Below, piece by piece: positions 33,452 to 45,674 of a stretch of 64,000 nucleotides of DNA. The stretch is from Parastagonospora avenae f. sp. tritici 18332-5 (lineage: Eukaryota; Ascomycota; Dothideomycetes; Pleosporales; Phaeosphaeriaceae). Position 1 is the first letter of the stretch, and the number at the start of each line of letters is the position of its first letter. The notes under the pieces were generated by a model. That model was not told the DNA's origin. It saw only the letters and a list, made by a program, of their open reading frames with translations, and searched no databases. The stretch spans positions 248,001 to 312,000 of the forward strand of contig JAFJTR010000031.1 in assembly GCA_022559985.1 (NCBI GenBank). The letters are read 5' to 3'. Position numbers and translations under genes: made by a program.

Positions 33452-34943
33452 ATGTCGGACCCGGAAAAGAAGAGAAAGAGACACTCGGACAGTGGCGCGC
33501 GGCCGAAGAAGAAGGTAGCTGTTGCGCCACAGGGGACTGTCAAGGTTGAGCTGGTCGAGAATAAGGAAACCCTGGGTCCGCTTCTGGGTATGCGCGGAGG
33601 TGTTTAGAGAATCGCATGTGAAGGGAGAGCTAACAGAATCCAGCAACCACACCAGGACTTCACTTCCCGTCGCGCATATCCTTCAATCCCTACAAACGTA
33701 CCAAGATTCTCCCGGAAGGCGCATCCGAACATCTGCTCCTCCAGTCGTCAGAACACTCGCGCTTGGACTACACCGCCCAGGAAGAGCTCGATGGAAGTTC
33801 GGAGAGTCAGCTCAAAGACTATGTCGGTGTTTTCGATCCCGCGACCAAGAAGCTACAGCTCGTCTCGGTCAAGCGCGTCACATTACGGAGCACGCTACGA
33901 AGTGAAACGGAAGAGATGCACGAGCAGAAGGAGAAGACAGAGGCACAGCAGCAGACCATGATGGCGAAGAGGAATGCGCTTGCTTCGGAATTCGGTTCCA
34001 AGAAATCAAGGAAGGCTCTCGACGACATGACCATGAACGCCATTCGCAGTGGCAAGCCTGACGACCCGGCATCAGCTAGGAACGACGCCGTGGCTGAGAA
34101 TATCTTGCAAAATATGGCTGGTGCGACTGGCGCGATGCCAACGAAGCAGGAGATGGAGGCTGCGATTGACAGCTCCAAGCCTCGCCCAACACCAAACCTC
34201 AAGGCGGAGTATCCAGGCGATGTCTATCCCATCGAGACCATAGTCGGCAGCGAGCTCATGACCATGATCGAGGTCAAGGACTGGGTGGATGCCGCTGCGG
34301 CCGGGCAAGGTGTCAATGTGACCAGTAGGTTCGTTGCTAAGCGCATGGTCAAGCTCGCACACAACAAGCAGATCCAGAAACTTAAGGTGCTGCGCTTTAT
34401 TCTCTTCTGCATCAACTTCTACGCGGCTCTTCAACCCAGTAAAGGTGGGAAGAAGATCCCGCCCAAGGGCAAACTGGAGGCCGTTATGGGAGAGGATATA
34501 CCGCAGAGCTGCGTCATGGCCATCAGGAGGAAATTCGCACGCGAAGGGTATGTGACATGCTCGTATGTTGATACCGCATATTCTGACTGTATTAGATCCT
34601 TCGAAATGCCTAGATGGAACGTCGATAATCTGTGCACGCACATTACCGCTGCTGCACTTATTGTAGACGACTTTGATGTCGACGTGAACGATCTGCGAGA
34701 CGACTTGAAGATTGACAACAAACAGTATGTCCCGCAATGCAACGCTCTAGATACGGGACCTAACATCACAACAGAATCCAAGCCTACTTCGCCGAACTGG
34801 GTTGCAAAGTCAGCGCACCAACAGTTGCCGACTTAACAAAGTTCAAGCTCTCCAAGGCCGAAAGCAACAACCACTGGGTCGCAAAGCTGAAGCTACCACT
34901 AAAATTCCCTCGAGTCGGTGGACCGCGCAAGACCAGGAAGTAG
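33452..34943 (+). CDS. RPA49: RNA polymerase I subunit A49
   Basis: Four exons: 33452-33587, 33644-34547, 34596-34724 and 34775-34943, giving 445 residues. Introns are 56, 48 and 50 bp. The N-terminal dimerisation domain shows TPGLHFPSRISFNPYKR and DYVGVFDPATKKLQLV. The central linker is charged (EEMHEQKEKTEAQQQ). The C-terminal tandem winged-helix part has YPIETIVG, HNKQIQKLKVLRFILFCINF and LPLKFPRVGGPRK. This order matches A49, which with A34.5 forms the TFIIE/F-like module of Pol I in the nucleolus. The 48-bp second intron has no in-frame stop, so retention would keep the frame. Confidence 0.93.
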
Positions 34944-35304
34944 ATTACGATCATACCTCTACGGCGTTAATTCATGTCATTGCATCATGGAAATGGTGGT
35001 GGAGTTTATTCTGGAGGCGAAAAGTTAGCCAAATGCAACCACCATGACACTTCCAACCCGGACCCAATGGCCATGCGGCTTAGATCGATCTCACATCGCT
35101 AATGCGCGTATCGAGATCTACGGAAGCTACTGACTAGATACATCATCGACTTTCCATTCTCGACGCCGCTTTGAAGTGCAATTCATCATGACATCACCAC
35201 AACCGTGACGCACTATAGACGCATCCATACCTCAAAGCGCAGCATATAAACACTCTCCAAAACCTTCTCTCTATCCATCCATCCAATCCTCAAAACACAA
35301 CTCG
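34944..35304. other. Intergenic stretch, 360 bp
   Basis: RPA49 3' UTR and promoter of the small repeat protein. A GCATATAAA string near 35,241-35,249 is a possible TATA element. The leader close to the ATG is CA/TC-rich. No further gene seen. Confidence 0.5.
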
Positions 35305-35822
35305 ATGCCAAAATCCACAGGTCCCCTATCAGAACAACTCGGCTTCACATCCACACAAGCACCCTCCGACCCCAACGCCGTCAAAATGACAGACAGCACG
35401 ACTTCCGCGGCGGATAAAATCGGCGCGAAGAAAGCGACGAATGCTATTCCGCAGGAGGTACGACAATACCCTACCCATGCCCCTCAGCTCCTCCCACCCA
35501 CTCCGTCCAAACTTCTCCAATCTCTCCTTTCCTACTCTTTCCCACTTCCCCCAGACCCAGACCATTCCGTCTTTTCGAAACTGGGTCACTAACGTTCGCC
35601 CGCCCACAGAACCCCTCCATCCTCTCGTCCGCGGGCGCAATCGGGAAGCAATTCAACCCAGACGGCGCGATCGGGCAGATTGGTGAGAAGGTCGGGGGTC
35701 CGTTTAGTAAGGACGGAGCGATTGGGAGTCAGTTTGATGCGAGCAAGGATGGGATTGCGGGACATGTGGAGCGGGCGGTGGATGGGCCGAGTAATCCTGC
35801 GGGGAGTGGGAAGAAGGCTTGA
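35305..35822 (+). CDS. Small protein with GAIG/DGAIG repeats, unknown function
   Basis: Exon 1 is 35305-35457, the intron 35458-35609 (152 bp, CACTAAC branch, CCCACAG), and exon 2 is 35610-35822, giving 121 residues. It is hydrophilic and without hydrophobic segments. The second half repeats a short glycine motif: SAGAIGKQFNPDGAIGQIGEK, then SKDGAIGSQFDASKDGIAG. The spacing (about 9-17 residues) suggests an intrinsically disordered or LEA-like protein rather than an enzyme. I believe similar small proteins exist across Pezizomycotina, but I cannot name a family. The high Lys/Asp/Gly content and lack of Cys/Trp fit a stress-type hydrophilin (inference). Confidence 0.75.
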
Positions 35823-36023
35823 TTGGAGATTGTGAGGGGGGATGGAATGGAGTGGGAGTGTTAAAACATCAGTGCTATTGTAAGATTTTGTTGTGAGATG
35901 GGTTTCTTTTTCGAATCTTGAACTGTTTTGCAAAAGTGTCGTAGGGTTTCCATCCCTTCGCCAGCTACAAGAGGACATTTCTTCAACTCGCAAGTCAAAC
36001 GTCCATGCATCCAATGCGGAACG

Positions 36024-37213
36024 TTAATCACCACCAAGCCTCCTTCCGGGCCCAACACTCCCCCATCTATTACTCACCCCCGCTGCCGCACTCGGCGCCC
36101 CAGCCGCCGCTCCACTAGCGCGCGCCTGTCCCTGCACCACATGTCCAAAGCCCCTATTCTGCGTGCCCACACCCGCGTTAAAAAGCCTCTTGACAAAGCC
36201 CGGGGTAACGATGTAATTCTTGCCGCCGCCAAACGTCGGCCAAATCCTCGTGAGGAAGTCGTACAAGTGCGCGGCGAGCAGGCCCGTAAGCTGCGCGGCC
36301 GCCGAGTCCGGGCCGTCGACGATGAAGGTCATGAAGAGCAGGGCAAACGGCAGAAATTTGGCGTCGAAGTTGATGATGAAGAAGTTGACTTGGCGGGTGG
36401 GGTTGTCCTGGGCGAAGGTGTAGGCGTAGGAGAGTGTGAGGGCAGGGAGGAAGGTGTAGCTGTTTAGGAAGCCGCCTGCTGTTGCCTTTGGATGTGTTAG
36501 CAATTATTCTCCAATATCTCGTACCAAGACAATAAGTAGCATAGATCGAACAATGGTATGTAGGGAGCCAGAACCGCCCAGTGGAATTGCGCGTCCACAA
36601 AGACTCCGTTCTGGCCATCCCACCGTGCCCACACACCACACAGCCCTATTTTTGGATATTTGACTACACGGAACTGCGTGATGCGCAGGGGTGATTTCCC
36701 TCGATTCCAGGAACCGCTTCAGCTAGAGTAGTAGGCTGCGCGGGCAGATATTTCGAGGGTGTATCTGATTGCAGTCGCAGACGCGAGTCGATGCGACAAA
36801 CATAACGTGTTGTTTCTTCGCAAACTGACGGTAACTTATACTTACAGCAATAAACCCCGCGCAAAACGCCGTATACACCGCAAAATCCCCGGGCTGCGAG
36901 AACCGCGCGCTCTCGCGCTCCAGCCCACTGCCATACTGGTAGCAAAAGTACGGGTCCATGAGGATGCCGAACTTGGGCTTGGTGATGAGAAACGCCGTGA
37001 GCGGGCGCCACAGGTGCGGGAGCGACTTGAGCGTGAAGACGAAGGGCTTGAAGAAGACATAGTTGCTCAGGCTGATGATGCCGCCGTAGCCCAGCGCCGA
37101 CACGGACACTGCTAGGGCTGTGATTGTCCTGGGGAGGTGTTAGCGGTGCGCGGGAGAGTTTGGGTTGAGCGGACGGACCTGGAGACGGGCGGGAGGGTCC
37201 AGAAGACGTCCAT
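36024..37213 (-). CDS. DER1: Derlin (Der1-like ER-associated degradation protein)
   Basis: Exons are 37213-37179, 37128-36846 and 36485-36024, giving 259 residues. The introns are 50 bp and an unusually long 360 bp (36845-36486, GTAAGT donor, CTAAC branch, AAAG acceptor). Derlin blocks: the N-terminal VFWTLPPVSRTITALAV, LWRPLTAFLI (the WR motif), FCYQYGSGLERESARF, GDFAVYTAFCAGFIA, and near the end HLYDFLTRIWPTFGGG. Four or more membrane segments are visible. Derlins form part of the ER retrotranslocation channel that passes misfolded proteins to Cdc48-Ufd1-Npl4. The C-terminal tail is Ala/Gly-rich. Choice of the AAAG acceptor is forced by frame; a nearby ACAG would shift it. Confidence 0.9.
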
Positions 37214-37521
37214 GGTGCTTCGCACGAGTGTGTCGTGGTGTGGTGAAGCTTGCGTGGGCGAGGTTCAGCGTGTGCTGCCTGGAGAGCAGAGGAAGTGGGC
37301 AATGTGGCTTTTGGAATGCGGCGAAGTAGGGGCCTTACATAAGCTTGGAAGCTTCCAGGTTACCAGCCAATCACGAATTGGCGACAACAATGAGTGATTG
37401 TACCATCGAAATGAGTTGTTTGCTTGTTTAGCTGTATACAAGCCCCAATAAGGTCTTCTCGAAAACTATACAGCTTGATGAAGGCTAGAATGTCCAAATC
37501 ACATCCACGCATCTCTCCCCC
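37214..37521. other. Derlin promoter region
   Basis: A 308-bp gap between the derlin start codon and the 3' end of the next gene on the same strand. No element identified. Confidence 0.45.
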
Positions 37522-38100
37522 TCAAGCATCCGGCCCCTTCCTATGAACCTGACTCTCCGCCCCTACCCCCGGCGTCCCCCTCTCCTCAAAGTCCTCCTCA
37601 TACCGCCTCCAAACCTCCGTGTCGCGCGCTATCCTCCGCTGGTGTCGGATGTGATGTTGATACGCCCACATGCGCCGCTCAGCCTCGAGATAGCCACCCA
37701 GAATCATGCCTGACATTTGGATGTAGCTGGGGTTGAGTCAGTAGCGGAATTGGTATTGGTTGATGTGATCAGGTGGTACGAAGTATGGTGGAAGACTGGA
37801 CGTACGTTTTGAATTGAACGGTAAGGCCCCGGTATAATGGTGAAAATGCGTATGCGACTCCGCCTGCTACGGCGAAAGCTGCGCCCCACTAGATCATTTT
37901 AGTACATATAATTATATATCTGAGCTCGAGATGGTGGTTTCGTTATGTGGTGAGCATGTTTCGCAACTCCCAATCACGAAGTCTTAGAACATCCAACATA
38001 CCTTCGTCCCACCCCAAGCCGCTCCTTTGGCCGCCTGCCACGCCGCCTCATTGGCGTGTTCGTCCTTTTCTAAACTCGCATGTTTCGATGTCGGCGCCAT
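37522..38100 (-). CDS. Small conserved-looking membrane protein, Rcf2/Rcf3-like
   Basis: Exons are 38100-38002, 37888-37806 and 37726-37522 (introns 113 and 79 bp), giving 128 residues. The first third is polar (HASLEKDEHANEAAWQAAKG). Two short hydrophobic segments follow (WGAAFAVAGGVAYAF and YIQMSGMILGGYLEAE), then a long basic-acidic helix (RRIARDTEVWRRYEEDFEE). The arrangement WxAxxxGAxxG, FSPLYRGLTVQFKTY and SGxxxGGxxxAExR resembles the N-terminal half of Rcf2 and the related Rcf3, inner-mitochondrial-membrane proteins that associate with cytochrome oxidase. The match is by eye and partial, so the name is tentative. Confidence 0.6.
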
Positions 38101-38645
38101 GATAACGGCCCTCTTTTTCTCATAGACTTTCGCAGTGGGTTTTCATGTGTCCCGAGATTCAATGACATGATGTCAGTCATGCGGCAGCACGGACGCTAAT
38201 GTAGGCCAAACAGTCGCTTGCAGGGATCTGGCAATCGCGTGGGGTGCTCGCTTGTCACTAGTTCGCGTTTGTGATGGAAGAGCTTACATGTGGTTGCAGG
38301 ATACGAAGTTTTGCTTGTGTGTTCAAAAATGGTTATGGTATTTGCGCAAAAAGAAGCCTCTCCAAACTCTCAGGCATCTATATGGTATCATCCAAGCTGG
38401 CGCGAAAGCTAAATTCATAGGTATCCAGCTGATACAAAAACAACTAAGCCAAAGACCACAAAGGTAAATCATTGGCCCCGTAATGCCATCCTTCATGTAT
38501 GCGCCTATATTGTTGCATGTTAAGAGAACTCCAAAATCCTGGAACAGGAGCATATGCAGAAACCAGAAGAAATGTATAGTACAGCGAAGTCGAAAAGGCG
38601 GGATGGTGGAGCCTGTGAATGGCGAATCGAAGGCGATCTCGCAAA
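38101..38645. other. Intergenic stretch, 545 bp
   Basis: Between the start of the small membrane-protein gene and the stop of the PH-LRR gene. No gene or repeat seen. Confidence 0.5.
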
Positions 38646-41600
38646 TCAGGTCCTCGAAGTAAAAGGTCGCCGATTATGCGAAAATGACATTTCAAGATCT
38701 TTCTCCATTGGCGAGACAGCTTCGTATTCGGCGCTAGGGGTGTCAAAACCCAGCTGCAGGTCTTTCTCGGTTGTAGGCGTACTCTCGAATCTAACCTTCT
38801 CGATGATCTTGCCTAAGCTCGTGGCCGTATCTGGTCGCTCGAAGTCCTCCTCGTCCACATCCATAGCCGTGGGTATGCCATGGGCGATGTTGTAGTTGCG
38901 CAGCAGGTATTGCTGCAAGCGGTATTCTTGTCGTGCCCAGCTCTCATCGACCAGACCCAGGGCAGCTTTGATGTCTTGATCCGATAGTCCGGACGAATGT
39001 GCCTTGTCCTTGGGTGCTCTTCCCCCTACTTTACTTGCAAGCTTACTTCTTACTGAATGCCCTTTGGATTGTGCATGTATCGAGACTTCGTCGCGCATTT
39101 GCTTCACCTGGTCCTCAGTCTGCTTGAGCGCCATCTGCCTGCTTTCCAGCATCGATGGAAGATACAAGAGTGTCGTATTACGATGTAATGCATTGACCAG
39201 GTCAGTGAAGCCGGTCAATGCAATGCCGTTGTTTTCGCAGTAGAGATATTGCAGGCTCGTGTTGACTTTGAGAACGTCAGCAAGAGTGCTCGCGCCTTGT
39301 ACACCGAGTTTCTGGTCTTCTTCATGTTAGCTTTGAAACAGGATTTGATAGTTTCATACACACATTTGATATATAAGACACGCAGGGTCCGATTGCGCTG
39401 TAATCCTCGCAGTGCCTTGTTGATGCCCACCCCAAGCTTAGTTGTCTCCAGTCGAGAGTCCTCTCCAGACATGTCCAGCCATTCAAGAGCGGTGTTGTCC
39501 GCAAACATCCTCTCCATAGCCTGGCATGTGTCTTCCGTAGCATCACAGGGAAGTGATGCGCGAGAAATATCAAGTTGTCTGATAGTGTTGTTTGCGCCGA
39601 AAGCGAGGATCATCCTTCGGAATTCTGCTTCTTCCTCAAACTCAATCAGGCGCACTGCTAAGCTAGACGGCGCATGACCGCCAGCAATAGCTTTCGTAAA
39701 CTTCTTCAGATCCCGTTCGATATAATTCTCGCTGACGTCAAGGTGAAGCTCACGAGCCTTGCCCGGTGTTTCGGTCATAGATTGCAATAAGTAAGCAATG
39801 TCTTTTCCAGTGAGATAACAATGATCTAAGCGAAGTTCCCGCAGTCCCTTCGACTGCTTGTAGTTTACTAGATAGCTGGCATAATCAGCATGATTTCAAC
39901 AATGCTCGTGTGCGACAATGCTTACCCTGCTATTGCATCGACCATAGGAGCATTCAAGTGTGTTCCACTCAAGACCAACTCTTGCAGCCTCCACCCTTGC
40001 ATCGTTTCTACTGATATGATCGGCTCAGAACCGGCTGAGACAGCGACGTGGGACAAGTTGAGCTTGGTCAGATAGCCAAATATGCCAATCTGCGAGTCAA
40101 AGATGGTCGGCGAGATCCTAAAATTGTTGGAGGATAGGTCAATTGCCTCGAGTGTGTTTTCCTGGGCCCGTAGAGCGTCAAGAACCAGAGACAGTGCCCG
40201 GTCACTGAGACCGCAGCCGCTCAACTCGAGCGCGCGCAGATGGCAATTCCGCTCGACCGCAGCTGCTACCAAATAGTCCAGATCGGTTTCGCCTAGCGGA
40301 ATGTTGTTCAAAGCAATCCAGTCGACGTTCGTGTTCTGATACTTGCACAATGGAAATAGCGCTTCCACGATGCCGCAGCCCCCATCTCTGCCACTACCCT
40401 CGGCGTCCAAGTGACCCCGCCGTCGCCTTGTGATGCAAGAAGTAAAGTCGAGTCTCCTGAGTTTGCGGTTGCTCAGAGCCAGAGCACGAATCTCCTGCAC
40501 CAACAGACACGCCTGCTCAAATTCTTCAACTTCAAGGCGCGCAAATGTGCCGCGCTTGGTCTTCATACATACATGCTCAGCCCCATATGGATCTTGGAGG
40601 CCATTCAAGACATCCAAGTGTATGCCTTTGAATGAGATACCCACAAAAGTCTCATTGTATCGCAACGAGCGCATTACCGCAAGCAGCTCAAGACTTGTGT
40701 ATTGAGTTCTTCTTGATGATGTAGGTGGCAACAGCTCGAAGCGAGGGGAATCCTCCGAGGGGTAGGATATCTGGTAGCTGATGATGTCAGGCTGTACATC
40801 GTATGCGACGCAGTAACCGATCAAGGTCCGGTCTAGAGAATCTTGGTCGATTGGCTGAGGGCTTGACTGTCGTAGCATGTCCTGTCTTAACCCGTCCGGA
40901 ACGACGTATTGATAGGGTCGCGACTCCCACTCCGGCCGCAGTCCAGCTTCGGTATACCGCAAGCGCGCAGCGATATCGTGTGAAGCTAGCGACGCCAAGT
41001 GTATCGTCTTTGGACGCTCGAGTGGTTTTCTATCGAGACATTAGAAAAGTCAAGTTATTGTCCAACCATGCTTACCGGAAGGTTAGAAGAAATGTATCGT
41101 CAACGTCGCTCACACAGACTTCGGTCAGAGTCATGATGCCGTGCGATGACTGCGCACTGGAGGAGGTCAAAGACGGGCTAGATGACCGCTGAGACGACGG
41201 TTTGAACAGTGGGATCAAGTGTACTTTGTGAACGCCAATAGCAAGGAAACAGACCGAAGAAGCTGCCTTGGTAACGTCGTCCGAAGATGACCTGGAGGTG
41301 GCTTTTCCTTGGGGACGAAGCACAACCCTGTAAATGGCATAGTGTGGAGGAACATAATCGCGTTCCGCTTCTACCACGCGCGCAGCGAGATGCGAGTTGT
41401 ACGCAGATAGCGGATTCGCATTGCCCAATCTTGCGCGATTCGCAGCGTCGCGTAGCTTGGCGAGCCATGTGTACATGTCATCGGGGTCGACAAATTGTAA
41501 AGTCATGCACGCAGCGTGGTTGGAGTCGTCGTCCATCCAATAAACCTCTATAGCAAAGTGTGGTCGTCCATCGTCGAGATGGTACACAGCGACGATGTGC

Positions 41601-42290
41601 CGCAGCGGCGTGCCCAGATCGCGATCTCCCGAAGACTCTGATGCGACAGACTGGATGTCATGCGAGGAGCCAGTCGAGGGATTCTGGCTATGGCGGTACG
41701 AGGGAGTGCGAGTGTAGGGAGATGGTATCCTTGGCTAGTTAGTATACATATGGTCGTCCATGGTCATAGCAGACTTACGCTGGGAAGGCCTCTGCCGCTT
41801 TCGACTGCGTCTTGTACCGAATGAGGTGTTTCTCCGTCAAGACCAAGAACTCCTTCTTCTTCCGAAACATGGAACTACTCGTCTGGACCTCGCCATAGTG
41901 CAGCACCTGCCCCACGCGTGTATCCTCAGCCAGGTACTCGCCAAAGCCAGTCGAGTTTCGCGTGGATGTCGCAGAGAGCGGCTCATCCTCGTCCATCAGC
42001 CTGGACCCGCGAATGGAGCCGAAGACAGAGCTTGCGCGCTTCAGACTGCCTCGCGATATGGTTGTCCTGGGCGATCCGGGCGCGGTAGTCTCTGCGACGG
42101 TAGTGCCGTCGAGGGACTGCTTGTCTCCATGCTGCGATATGTCGGAAATTGTGGACATGAAAGATGCGGTCCGCCGCTTCCGCAGCAGATTTGAAGGCTG
42201 CGATTCATCCTTACTGCTGCTGGTTTGCAGACCAGCGAGGGCTGTCAGACCACTGCGGCCGAAGATACTTCTTCGCTTGTCCTTGGACAT
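38646..42290 (-). CDS. PH-like plus leucine-rich-repeat protein (CARMIL-like architecture)
   Basis: Five exons: 42290-41779, 41729-41076, 41029-39926, 39875-39362 and 39311-38646, with introns of 46-50 bp, giving 1,149 residues. The N-terminus is Ser/Arg-rich and disordered (KRRSIFGRSG, SFMSTISDISQ). A PH-like fold follows from roughly residue 120 to 290 (VLHYGEVQTSSSMFRKKKEFLVLTEKHLIRYK, then HFAIEVYW and YTWLAKLRDAA). A second domain precedes leucine-rich repeats of the RNI type in the centre (LRRLDF, LRALELSGCGLSDRAL, LEAIDLSSNNF, LQELVLSGTHL, LRELRLDHCYLTG). A helical, acidic C-terminus closes it. PH followed by LRRs recalls CARMIL/LRRC16 actin-capping regulators; orthology is not established. 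The fourth intron uses a weak GTGTAT donor. Confidence 0.8.
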
Positions 42291-43099
42291 GCCGCGGGTT
42301 GAAGCAGGCGATGCGCCACCCGACAGAGCTCAGCGGCGCAGAGATGGCATGCGAAGGACTGCTAACCGGCAAGAATGTTTCAACACAGTGCAGGTCCGCG
42401 GAACATGCTCGAACGCGCGTAGAAGGTCAGGTCAGGTCCTGCTCGTGGTTCAAATGTCGCGCTCCACCAATGACAGTGCGGGAGCGTTCGTATTGGACGG
42501 GCAGTCGGACGTTGGGTAGCGCTGAATATAAAGGTTCAACGTTCGCGCAGCCTTGTCTCGATCTCCGGGCTGGGGTTAGTCCAGGTGGGCAATTGCAAGC
42601 GTGTAGTCAAAAGGCAGCGCGGTCATTCTGCGCACGGCGTAATTGCGCTGTAGTGGCCTTGCGCGATCGCCCCAATCTGTATCAAAGGCTCGGCAGAGGA
42701 ATTGGCAACAGCAAGCTCGCGTTGCGCCAGCACGTGCTCGCAGACAGCGCACGCCAGACAGGAAGACGCTACAAGAAAGATGAAGGGGAAGCCAAAAACA
42801 TTCGACACGCGTCGCGAAGGGAGTGGGCCTCGAGTTGCTCCACGCGTCAAATTGGTCCCAGAGCACTGATGGCGGGCGTGCGGTGACGTAAGTACAGCGT
42901 CGCTGCAGCGGGCGGAAGACAGCCTGTGCGAGACCAGTGCTGAAAGTGAATGTTACAAACGGCTATCTGCAAGATAAAAATATGGAGAGTCCAATTCTAG
43001 ACTAGCATGTTCTTGGGTGACACTGTCGTCCCCAAAATCTGGGGAGCTTTTGCGGCATCAGGTCCTGACGTACATGTCGATCAACCATCGGCGAAATAA
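42291..43099. promoter_or_regulatory. Divergent promoter, PH-LRR / PET127
   Basis: An 809-bp gap between outward-facing genes. One long plus-strand frame overlaps it but has no protein-like composition. No element identified. Confidence 0.45.
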
Positions 43100-45674
43100 A
43101 TGTCAAACGCCGACATAATTTCTGACCCGGCGCGACTGCCCGCGTTTGCTGTTGCACGCCACCACGGCCATTACACTCGTTCCCCTTCGCCCGCGTCGTC
43201 CCTCGAGATGCTCTGTCGAAATCTCACCCGCGTCTCGCCATGGTCCCGTGACCCAATATGTATTTTCTGCAGTGCACGGGCGCAGTCGCGAACGTCGGCA
43301 ATCCGATCGTTCAGCGCCACTGGTCTTCTCTCAAAGAGAGAAAGAGCAACATCAGACTCCGAAGAGAAACCCGAAGAATCCGAGAAATTCAAGATACGCA
43401 AGTCTCCACGGTCAGCTGCGGAGGAAAAGCCGAAGAAGAGAGGGAACTCCAAGCCTCTGGTAACTTTTTTTGAAACTGGGCAAGCAGGAGAGACGAGAAT
43501 AAAAGGGAGACAAAAAGTCGCAGAAGCAAAGCACGTAAAAGAGAACCCTCGGTCAAAGAATGATAGAGAAGATGCAGGAGGGAAAAGAAGTCCAAGGCCG
43601 CAGAGGGAGCTTGGTCCAGATGGCTATATGCCCATGTCGCTAGCGGAAGCTATGGCCGGCGAGGAGGGGCTGGAAAAAGCTAGCAAGAAGGGCAGCGGGA
43701 AGGGAAGCAAGAAGAGAGACAAGCAGCTGGAGATACAGGTGCTGGAACCCCAAGACCTCACGTTTGAGCCCGTCGACGTCGAGATACCACCAGTGCCAAT
43801 GCTGTCGTACAGCCTCGATCGCGTACTGTTCAATCCTGGTGTCTACCGCCTGCAAGATCCCCGGTCGCGCATATACAACTTCGACCCGTATCTCGAAAGA
43901 ATCATGCCCGTCAACGAGTTTGACTTTGATGCTCTTAGCGAGTACAAGACTTCTTCCAAAGACGAGACCCTGTTGGAGTTGACAAAGCGGCTGGGCACCA
44001 GATATACCGGCTCCACCTCCAGCATGTCGGGCGTTTTGCAGCATTTCCACTTTCTGCTGTCCAAGTTCCGAGAGCTCAACCACAAGATGCTTTCTCGCGG
44101 TTTCCCGGACCCTTCGAAACGGTTTTCTAAGATTACACTTGGACCAGATGCCATATTTTTGCGATACAAGGACGGCATATATGCCATTGATGCCGACAAG
44201 ACCTACGACACACCGAACATCATGAGTTGGTTGGGCCACTCCCTTGAAAAACTCCTGACGTCCGACCGCAAGGAGTTTGAGTCTTTCCGTCGGTCGAGCC
44301 CAGAGCCGGCGCCTGCCGAAGACAACTCGAGCAGATGCTACCATTATTCCAAGCAGGGCAACCTACTCATGCGATCGCAACTCGATGCCCGTGATCCGCG
44401 ACTACCAGGAACCGGAGTATTTGACCTGAAGACTAGGGCAGTAGTCTCCATTCGCATGAATCACAAGGAATATGAGTCAGGCACGGGATACCAGCTGCGT
44501 TATGCTCAGGGCGAATGGGAGTCATTCGAGCGAGAGTTCTATGACATGACGCGTGCGACGATGCTAAAATATTCGCTTCAAGTACGCATGGGCCGCATGG
44601 ACGGCATTTTCCTCGCATATCACAACATTGAGCGCATCTTTGGTTTCCAGTATTTGCCTCTCGGGGACATGGACAGAGTGCTACATGGTCAGGAGGATAC
44701 TCGGCTGGGCGACCAAGAGTTCAAGCTTTCGGTGGCCTTGGTGGACGAGCTGCTCAGCAGGGCAACAGCTGCATTTCCTGAAACTGTAAGCCTCCCATAA
44801 TCCCTCTCTTTAGCATGTCTAACGAAACCAGACAATTCGTTTGCACTTTGAGACGCGCGATGCTAAGGTGCCGTTCATGTACGTCTTTGCTGAGCCGGTC
44901 ACGGAAGAGCAAGCAGACGAACTTCAAAACAAAGGAGAAGCTGCTCAGAAGCACTTTGCTCGCACTGTCGTAGGCTTGGGTAGGAACCAAGAAGAGTGGC
45001 AAGACATACAAGACGAGGTGGATGAGCAAGTGGATGAAGACAGGAGCGCCGAACGGGTAGAGGAGATCGCGGAGAAATCAGCGCAAGAAGAAGACAGCAC
45101 CGAGACTGCTGAAGAGCCTAGCAGTGAGGCCAGTGAAGGCGAAGTTGCTGAAGGTGTCGACGAAAACGAAGCCGATGAAAGCGTCGGAGAAAGCGAAGTC
45201 GATGAAGGCGTCGGTGAAAGTGAGAACGAAGTCGTCGATGGCGAAACACCTCCATCTGACGCTACCGAGCAAGCCAAGCCAAGTGGACCGCTCATGGGAT
45301 GGACTCTAACCACCCGTAGCAAGGTCAACGGCGGCTACGTTGACCGACCCGTTGCTTTCACAGCAGAAGACGAATGGCAACTCGAATACCACATCCAGGA
45401 CATCCCAGAAGAGTCGCGATGGAGGTTGTACGAAGCGGTTAAGGAACGAAGACGCGGCTTAATCGGCCAAGAAGAACAAGAAGTCGACAAGAGCCTGCAA
45501 AACTACCGGGCCTTGATCCAGCGCTTCAGCAATAGGGGTCGGGCTTGGAGGGAGGAGCAGGATAAGATAAACGAAGAAATGGGCATCCAGATATACAAGC
45601 CTATGGGACCTGGATCCGGAAACGCCGTACCGACGACGGATGAAATCAAAGAGATGCCAGAAAAGACCGACTGA
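43100..45674 (+). CDS. PET127: Pet127-like mitochondrial RNA-processing protein
   Basis: Exon 1 is 43100-44785, the intron 44786-44831 (46 bp), and exon 2 is 44832-45674, giving 842 residues from the first ATG. A second ATG at 43208 would begin a textbook mitochondrial targeting sequence (MLCRNLTRVSPWSR, then RTSAIRSFSATGLLSKR) and may be the true start. A lysine-rich linker precedes the Pet127 core: LSYSLDRVLFNPGVYRLQDP, RIYNFDPYLERIMP, SSMSGVLQHFHFLLS, PDAIFLRYKDGIYAIDADK, GVFDLKTRAVVSIRMN, RMGRMDGIFLAYHN and RIFGFQYLPL. Yeast Pet127 is a matrix membrane protein needed for 5' processing and turnover of mitochondrial RNAs. After the core there is a strongly acidic Glu/Asp/Ser/Val low-complexity segment (about 45000-45260), then a conserved tail. 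Confidence 0.9.

Noticed and set aside
42164..42886. 240-codon open frame on the plus strand between PH-LRR and PET127
   Set aside because: It overlaps the start of the PH-LRR gene, has a random-looking Cys/Arg/Ser-rich composition and no splice or domain support.
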